A DNA stretch of 64,000 bases from Pseudomonas nitroreducens NBRC 12694. Lineage in GTDB: Bacteria; Pseudomonadota; Gammaproteobacteria; Pseudomonadales; Pseudomonadaceae. The stretch lies in contig NZ_BDAI01000006.1 of assembly GCF_002091755.1 (NCBI RefSeq), forward strand, positions 62,001 to 126,000, in the 5' to 3' direction. The position numbers were made by a program, and so were the translations under genes. Of this stretch, positions 59,184 to 64,000 are shown in pieces (position 1 is the first letter of the stretch; every line of letters begins with the position of its first letter). The notes below the pieces were generated by a model, which was not told the DNA's origin, ran no database searches, and saw only the letters and a program-made list of their open reading frames with translations.

Positions 59184-60683
59184 GTGAATCGCAGAATCAA
59201 AGACGACGTCGAACTGACATTCGCCATGGGGCCGAAAGAGAAGCCGCATCACCTCAAGCGCTCTCTCAAGCCACGCCACCTGAACATGATCGCCATCGGC
59301 GGCTCCATCGGCACCGGGTTGTTCGTCGCCTCCGGCAGCACCATCGCCACCGCAGGCCCCGGCGGTGCGCTGCTGGCCTACGCGCTGATCGGGCTGATGG
59401 TGTTCTTCCTCATGACCAGCCTCGGCGAACTGGCGGCCTACATTCCCGATTCCGGCTCGTTCTGCACCTATGGCAGCCGCTTCATCGACGATGGCTTCGG
59501 CTTCGCCATGGGCTGGAACTACTGGTACAACTGGGCGGTGACCATTGCCGCCGAGCTGGTGGCGGCGCAGCTGGTGATGAAATTCTGGTTCCCGGAAGTC
59601 TCGGGCATGTACTGGAGCGCCGGCTTCCTGGGCATCATGTTCATGCTCAACTTCTTCTCGGTGAAGGGTTTCGGCGAAAGCGAATTCTGGTTCGCGCTGA
59701 TCAAGGTCGTAGCCGTGGTGGTCTTCATCGGCATCGGCCTGGCCAGCATCATCGGCATCATGCATGGCATCGACAGCCCCGGCTTCAGCAACTTCACCAC
59801 CGGTGATGCGCCCTTCGTCGGCGGCCTGCAGGCGATGATCGGGGTGGCGATGATCGCCGGATTCTCGTTCCAGGGCACCGAGCTGATCGGCGTCGCCGCC
59901 GGTGAATCGGAGAATCCGCAGAAGTCCATTCCCATCGCCATCCGCCAGGTGTTCTGGCGAATCCTGATGTTCTACATCCTGTCGATCTTCGTCATCGGCA
60001 TGCTGATTCCCTACACCGATCCGAACCTGCTCAAGACTGACAGCAGCGACATCAGCACCTCGCCCTTCACCCTGCTGTTCGAGCGTGCGGGCCTGGCGGC
60101 CGCGGCCGGCGTGATGAACGCGGTGATCCTCTCGGCGATTCTCTCGGCCGGCAACTCGGGCATGTACGCCTCCACCCGGATGCTCTACACCATGGCCACC
60201 CAGGGCAAGGCGCCGCGAATGTTCACCCAGGTGTCCGAGAGCGGCGTGCCGCGCTACGCGCTGTACGCCACCACGCTGATCGGCGCGCTGTGCTTCCTCA
60301 CCAGCTTCATCGGCGACAAGACCGTTTACACCTGGCTGCTCAACGCGTCGGGCATGTGCGGCTTCATCGTCTGGCTGGGCATCGCGGTGTCGCACTACCG
60401 CTTCCGCAAGGCCTTCGTCCTGCAAGGTGGCAACCTCGGCGACCTGCCCTACCGCGCCAAGTGGTTCCCCTTCGGCCCGCTGTTCGCGTTCGTCCTCTGC
60501 CTGATCATCACCCTGGGGCAGAACTACCAGGCCTTCGTCGGTGAGCACGTGGACTGGGCGGGACTGGTCGCCACCTACATCACCATCCCGCTGTTCCTCG
60601 CCATCTGGCTGGGCTATCGCTGGAAGAACGGCACCCGCTTCATCCGCTACGAAGACATGGACATTCGCCCCACCCGCGAATGA
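59184..60683 (+). CDS. lysP: Amino-acid permease, lysine-specific type
   Basis: The 499-aa protein is a 12-helix APC permease. It has KPRHLNMIAIGGSIGTGLFV at the start and FQGTELIGVAAGESENPQKS in helix 6-7, both hallmarks of the LysP/GabP group. LysP imports lysine with protons. The start is GTG 59184 with GAGG upstream. The following riboswitch region belongs to the next gene. Confidence 0.85.
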   Translation: MNRRIKDDVELTFAMGPKEKPHHLKRSLKPRHLNMIAIGGSIGTGLFVASGSTIATAGPGGALLAYALIGLMVFFLMTSLGELAAYIPDSGSFCTYGSRFIDDGFGFAMGWNYWYNWAVTIAAELVAAQLVMKFWFPEVSGMYWSAGFLGIMFMLNFFSVKGFGESEFWFALIKVVAVVVFIGIGLASIIGIMHGIDSPGFSNFTTGDAPFVGGLQAMIGVAMIAGFSFQGTELIGVAAGESENPQKSIPIAIRQVFWRILMFYILSIFVIGMLIPYTDPNLLKTDSSDISTSPFTLLFERAGLAAAAGVMNAVILSAILSAGNSGMYASTRMLYTMATQGKAPRMFTQVSESGVPRYALYATTLIGALCFLTSFIGDKTVYTWLLNASGMCGFIVWLGIAVSHYRFRKAFVLQGGNLGDLPYRAKWFPFGPLFAFVLCLIITLGQNYQAFVGEHVDWAGLVATYITIPLFLAIWLGYRWKNGTRFIRYEDMDIRPTRE

Positions 60684-60734
60684 TCCGACACGCAGGCTTG
60701 CCCAAGTCCCAGGAGTTGGGCAGAATGCGCCCCG

Positions 60735-60930
60735 TCCTAGGGGAGTAGTCTCCCGCGAGCAACCCGCTCGCCCGGTACGCGTCAACACACTTGGTCCGCA
60801 GACCATGGCGCGTACGATCCAGGCCTGCAGCGTTCAGGCCGGGGTTTGACAAGACCTATGACACGAGCAACCTGACCCGGGGCGGGCAGGTGGCGCGTGT
60901 CATGGTGATTCGTCGACCCGCCCCTTAGGA
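60735..60930 (+). promoter_or_regulatory. yybP-ykoY manganese riboswitch
   Basis: The leader has the aptamer parts of this class: CTAGGGGAGTAGTCTCCCG near 60737-60755, GTCAACACACTTGGTC near 60781-60796, and GGGGTTTGACAAGACCTATG near 60841-60860. Downstream, ATGACACG (60858-60865) can pair with CGTGTCAT (60896-60903), and GGGGCGGG (60879-60886) with CCCGCCCC (60917-60924), the second stem ending just before the ribosome site TAGGA. This suggests translation control of the GDT1-family gene by manganese. Boundaries are approximate. Confidence 0.88.
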
Positions 60931-60936
60931 AGCCTG

Positions 60937-61518
60937 ATGGAATCCCTCTTCGTCCCCACCCTGATCGTTGCCCTCGCGGAAATCGGCGACAAGACACAAC
61001 TGCTCGCGCTCGTCCTCGCCGCGCGCTTCCGCAAGCCCTGGCCGATCATCGCCGGGATCATCGCCGCCACGTTGGCCAACCACTTCGCCGCCGGCGCCGT
61101 CGGCAGCTGGGTCGCCAGCTTCTTCTCCGAAGCCACGCTGAGCTGGGTACTGGCCGTATCCTTCCTGGCCGTTGCCGGCTGGACCCTGATCCCGGACAAA
61201 CTGGATGACGACGAAGAAGGCTCGCTGAAGAAATTCGGCCCCTTCCTCACCACCCTGATCGCCTTCTTCCTCGCCGAGATGGGCGACAAGACCCAGGTTG
61301 CCACGGTGATGCTGGCCGCGCAGTACCCGCACTTCTGGCTGGTGGTCATCGGCACCACTCTGGGCATGCTGATCGCCAACGTGCCGGTAGTGCTGGCCGG
61401 CAACTTCGCCGCCGAGCGCCTGCCGCTGAACCTGATCCGTCGCCTGGCTGCCGCGGCCTTCGCCGTCCTCGGCCTGGCCGCCGTGTACCACGCGCTGAAA
61501 CTGGGCGGCGTGTTCTGA
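60937..61518 (+). CDS. GDT1/UPF0016 family manganese exporter
   Basis: The 193-aa protein has six hydrophobic helices and the two family motifs E-x-G-D-K-T: ALAEIGDKTQLLAL at about residues 13-26 and FLAEMGDKTQVATV at about 110-123, in opposite halves. The GDT1/TMEM165 family moves manganese and calcium, and bacterial members (MneA) export manganese. It sits behind a manganese riboswitch, which supports the assignment. Confidence 0.9.
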   Translation: MESLFVPTLIVALAEIGDKTQLLALVLAARFRKPWPIIAGIIAATLANHFAAGAVGSWVASFFSEATLSWVLAVSFLAVAGWTLIPDKLDDDEEGSLKKFGPFLTTLIAFFLAEMGDKTQVATVMLAAQYPHFWLVVIGTTLGMLIANVPVVLAGNFAAERLPLNLIRRLAAAAFAVLGLAAVYHALKLGGVF

Positions 61519-61560
61519 CCGAGAGCTTTTCGATGGGAGGCTGGCGCGCCGGCCAATGCC

Positions 61561-61582
61561 TGTGTATCGCCTGCGATACACA
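61561..61582. promoter_or_regulatory. Perfect palindrome before the SnoaL-like gene
   Basis: TGTGTATCGC (61561-61570) and GCGATACACA (61573-61582) are perfect inverted repeats with a CT spacer. It is 36 bases before the gene's start, where a repressor would block transcription. Confidence 0.7.
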
Positions 61583-61618
61583 GTGGCGATTCCGCCTCCT
61601 ACGACAAAGGAAGTCGCC

Positions 61619-62062
61619 ATGCCGGAAAAAGACCTGAAGAAGATCGCCCGCCAGCACATCGACCTCGCCTGGAACAAGGGACACCTGGCATTGGTGGAGC
61701 AACTGCACAGTCCGGATTTCATCTACAAGAGCGCCTTCACCGCGCAACCGTTGGACAATACCGGCTACCGCGCACTGGTGGAGGAAATCCGCGGCGGCAT
61801 GGACGATCTGGAAGTGGCCGTCGAGGAATGCATCCGCGAGGGCAACAAGGTCTTTACCTGGAGCACGCTGATGGGCTGCATTGTCCGGCCCGTACTGGGC
61901 TACCCGGCCAGCGACCGCATCGTCAGCATCTCGGCCATGGGCTTCTGGGTGTTCAACAGCCAGGACCAGGTACAGGAGCTGTGCACGCTGTTCGACATGG
62001 AAAGTTTCCGTGCGCAGATGGGGCTGCCCAACCGGCCCTTCGCCGAGAAGGCGCTGCCCTGA
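61619..62062 (+). CDS. SnoaL-like/NTF2-fold protein
   Basis: The 147-aa protein matches the SnoaL-like polyketide cyclase fold: IARQHIDLAWNKGHLALVEQ, then LHSPDFIYKSAF, GYRALVEEIRGGMDDLEVAV and FTWSTLMGCIV. Such proteins bind or act on small hydrophobic molecules, but the fold alone does not give a reaction. ATG 61619 has AAAGGAAG upstream; the frame from 61556 is inside the palindrome. No neighbour is an obvious partner or regulator. Confidence 0.8.
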   Translation: MPEKDLKKIARQHIDLAWNKGHLALVEQLHSPDFIYKSAFTAQPLDNTGYRALVEEIRGGMDDLEVAVEECIREGNKVFTWSTLMGCIVRPVLGYPASDRIVSISAMGFWVFNSQDQVQELCTLFDMESFRAQMGLPNRPFAEKALP

Positions 62063-62071
62063 TCAGTTAAA

Positions 62072-62100
62072 AAGCCCGGCATGTGCCGGGCTTGTTGTTC
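62072..62100. terminator. Bidirectional terminator
   Basis: AAGCCCGGC (62072-62080) pairs with GCCGGGCTT (62085-62093), with T-rich TTGTTGTTC after it on the plus strand and a T-run on the reverse strand. It serves the SnoaL-like gene and the epimerase gene. Confidence 0.85.
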
Positions 62101-62136
62101 TGGCTCGCGTTCACCTACAACTGCTGGCCCTGGAAA

Positions 62137-63120
62137 TCAGAGGTAGTCGTTGGCGTGGAACCAGGAAATGGCGCGCTCCAGCGTGTCCTGCAACGGCACA
62201 TGCGACTCGAAGCCCAGCTCCTCGCGTGCCTTGCGGCCGTCGAGGAACTGCCCGCCGGCCATCACCTCGATGGCGGTGTCATCGAGCAACGGCATCTTGC
62301 CGGTCAGGCGATAACGCCAGCGCCCCAGGGTCGCCAGCGCGCGGGCGCGGTGCAGCGGCATCGGCGTTGGCGCCGGCTTGCCCAGCAACCTGGCGATGGT
62401 CGCGGTCAGCTCGGCCATTTCGATGTTGTGCCCGGTGAGCAGGTAACGCTCCCCTACCCGGCCGCGCTCCAGAGCCTTGAGCAGACCGCGCCCGGCTTCG
62501 GAAGCATCGATGACATTTCGCCGCCCCGGCACGTAATGCAGCATCTCGTCGCGGCCGATGGCGGTGATCAGGCGGCCGGTGGTCGGGCCGATGTCCAGCT
62601 CGCCCAGCACCATGCCGGGAATCCCGATCACCACCGGCAGCCCGCCGCGAGCCTGTTCACGAGCCTGCTCGTCCAGCGCCCACTTGCACATCACGTAGGC
62701 GCTCTTGCCGGTGGGCAAGCCTTCGTAGAACAGCCCCTCATGCCCCGGCAACCCCTGCGGATGCAAAGGCATGGCGAACGCCGAGCCGACATAGAGGATG
62801 CGCGGCACCCTGGCCTGCAGGCAGGCGGCGTAGAAGTGGTTGGTCAGGTCCAGCGCGCTGGCGACTTCCTCCTGCCAGCGACGCGGCCGCACCGGGTAGT
62901 AACCGGCGCTGAAGATCACCGCGTCCAGGCCGCTCAGCGCGCGGGCCATGCCCTGGTGATCGAAGAGTTCGGCCACCCGGCACTCCGGCTCCAGATAGGC
63001 CAGGCGCTGGATCTGCGACGAGGGTCGGTGGATCAGCACCAGTTGATGGCCCGCCGCCTTGATCGCGCGGGCGGCATGGTGGCCCAGGAGGCCGGTGGCT
63101 CCGAGTACAGCGATTTTCAC
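62137..63120 (-). CDS. NAD(P)-dependent epimerase/dehydratase-family protein
   Basis: The 327-aa extended-SDR protein starts at GTG 63120, after AGGGAG. The nucleotide motif GATGLLGHHAARAI lies at residues 7-20, and the Tyr-Lys pair is in GKSAYVMCKWALDEQ. FSAGYYPV replaces the more usual start of beta-4. Members reduce dihydroflavonols, act on sugar nucleotides, or reduce sterol-like ketones; the substrate is unknown. Confidence 0.85.
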   Translation of the reverse strand: MKIAVLGATGLLGHHAARAIKAAGHQLVLIHRPSSQIQRLAYLEPECRVAELFDHQGMARALSGLDAVIFSAGYYPVRPRRWQEEVASALDLTNHFYAACLQARVPRILYVGSAFAMPLHPQGLPGHEGLFYEGLPTGKSAYVMCKWALDEQAREQARGGLPVVIGIPGMVLGELDIGPTTGRLITAIGRDEMLHYVPGRRNVIDASEAGRGLLKALERGRVGERYLLTGHNIEMAELTATIARLLGKPAPTPMPLHRARALATLGRWRYRLTGKMPLLDDTAIEVMAGGQFLDGRKAREELGFESHVPLQDTLERAISWFHANDYL

Positions 63121-63182
63121 GGATACTCCCTGTTCACGGGGCAAAACAGCGCAACCATACGCTGACCGATGGCAAAGAGGAA

Positions 63183-64000
63183 TCAGCGAGTCTTGGACTG
63201 CTCGTAAAGCGGCATGACTTTCGGGATAGCCGCCTGCAGGTTGGCCATCCGCGTGCTGTCCGCCGGGTGAGTGCTGAGGATTTCCGGTGGCGCGTCGCCG
63301 CCAGCCTGGCCCATTTTCTGCCACAAGGTGATCGCGGCGTTGGGGTTATAGCCGGCTCGTGCCGCCAGCTCCAGGCCGATCAGGTCGGCTTCGTTCTCGT
63401 TCTGCCGGCTGTTGGGCAACGTCAGGCTGTACTCCACCACCTGATGCGCCAGGTCGACACTGGTCTGGCCAAGGCCCAGCAACTGGCCGCCCAGCCCCAG
63501 GCCAACCTGCTCGGCATAGGCACGGGACATCGCCTCGCGACCGTGCTCGCGCAGCGCGTGAGCGATCTCGTGCCCCATGACGGCAGCGAGTTCGTCGTCG
63601 GTCAACTTAAGCTTATCGATCAGCCCGGTGTAGACGATGATCTTGCCGCCGGGGCCGCAGTTGGCGTTGAGCTCATCACTCTGGATCACGTTGACTTCCC
63701 ACTTCCACGAGGGCGCGTCCGGACGGAAGGCGCCGGTCTGCGGAATCAGCCGTGCGGCGATGGCCTTCACGCGCTTGGCGTCACTGCTGCTGGCATCCAG
63801 CTTGCCGGCCTTGGAGGCCTCGCCAAGGGTCTGCTGGTAGGACTGCGCATACATCTGATCGACCTGCGCGCTGGACAGCATGCTGAACATGGTCTGCTTG
63901 CGATCCACGCCGACGACGCCGCCGCTGGTGGTGTTCACCTGCTGGCAGGCGGTCAGCAGCAGGGCGGCGGCAAGGCCGGCTACACGAAAGACGCTGGGCA
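63183..64000 (-). CDS. M48-family metalloprotease lipoprotein (start just outside the window)
   Basis: The reverse strand from the window edge reads PSVFRVAGLAAALLLTACQQ, a lipoprotein signal with lipobox LTAC; the start codon lacks only its first base, which is at 64001. The protease part has the zinc motif VMGHEIAHALREH and the third-ligand glutamate in NENEADLIGLELAA. The enzyme is like LoiP/YcaL, which degrade misfolded outer-membrane proteins. The visible length is about 272 residues. Confidence 0.88.
   Translation of the reverse strand, partial: PSVFRVAGLAAALLLTACQQVNTTSGGVVGVDRKQTMFSMLSSAQVDQMYAQSYQQTLGEASKAGKLDASSSDAKRVKAIAARLIPQTGAFRPDAPSWKWEVNVIQSDELNANCGPGGKIIVYTGLIDKLKLTDDELAAVMGHEIAHALREHGREAMSRAYAEQVGLGLGGQLLGLGQTSVDLAHQVVEYSLTLPNSRQNENEADLIGLELAARAGYNPNAAITLWQKMGQAGGDAPPEILSTHPADSTRMANLQAAIPKVMPLYEQSKTR

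Overview
This is high-GC Pseudomonas chromosome, most likely from the P. aeruginosa / P. nitroreducens / P. citronellolis side of the genus. The evidence is the codon use, Pseudomonas-type REP elements (GGAGCGAGCTTGCTCGCGAA) and runs of genes in orders I recognise from P. aeruginosa. Against PAO1 as I remember it, the window is a mosaic of four collinear blocks: about 1-20940 (PA3418-PA3440 type), about 21170-43850 (PA0849 down to the PA0820s), about 43970-53850 (PA3921-PA3925 type) and about 56325-64000 (PA4626-PA4632 type). These locus numbers come from memory and were not checked by a search. I saw no tRNA, rRNA, IS element, prophage or CRISPR array.

Region 1 (1-20940): the first 45 codons of a leucine-type dehydrogenase and a SirB1-family protein. 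Next comes a cluster of a MalT/AlkS-type LuxR regulator, a DUF1329 periplasmic protein and a DUF1302 outer-membrane barrel, with a divergent AraC regulator carrying an NTF2-like domain. Then an FAD oxidoreductase with a cupin gene, a crotonase, an MFE-2-like SDR, a small membrane protein, an epoxide-hydrolase-type hydrolase, a class II aldolase, WbqC, lrgAB with a divergent LysR gene, a DUF985 cupin coupled to a flavodoxin, the folM-folE-folX pterin operon, and small DUF1244 and HopJ-family genes.

Region 2 (21170-43850): trxB with a long structured leader, a CHASE4-like/PAS/GGDEF diguanylate cyclase, cysZ, a GT4 glycosyltransferase, a DegV protein, an Old Yellow Enzyme with a NemR-like repressor and shared operator motifs, a LysR/carboxymuconolactone-decarboxylase-like/tautomerase group, a nitroreductase, glutathione peroxidase, slyD, ackA-pta, a membrane acyltransferase, an OmpA lipoprotein, a glyoxalase-II-like enzyme, OruR, a Metal_hydrol protein and an alpha/beta hydrolase.

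Region 3 (43970-54560): a second copy of the LuxR/DUF1329/DUF1302 cluster in the same order and orientation, extended by a medium-chain acyl-CoA ligase and a divergent thiolase. A shared motif, roughly TCGCYCGAAAGWGTGA, lies 68-86 bases upstream of both DUF1302 genes and the ligase. This suggests one regulon for taking up and activating a fatty or alkyl substrate, and is the strongest candidate here for a little-described system. An approximately 200-base mirrored repeat fills the ligase/thiolase gap.

Region 4 (54640-64000): a tandem-DUF1266 protein, a D-2-hydroxyacid dehydrogenase with a coupled DUF1835 gene, rsmC, a lysine-type permease, a yybP-ykoY manganese riboswitch ahead of a GDT1/UPF0016 exporter, a SnoaL-like protein behind a perfect palindrome, an epimerase and a truncated M48 lipoprotein protease.
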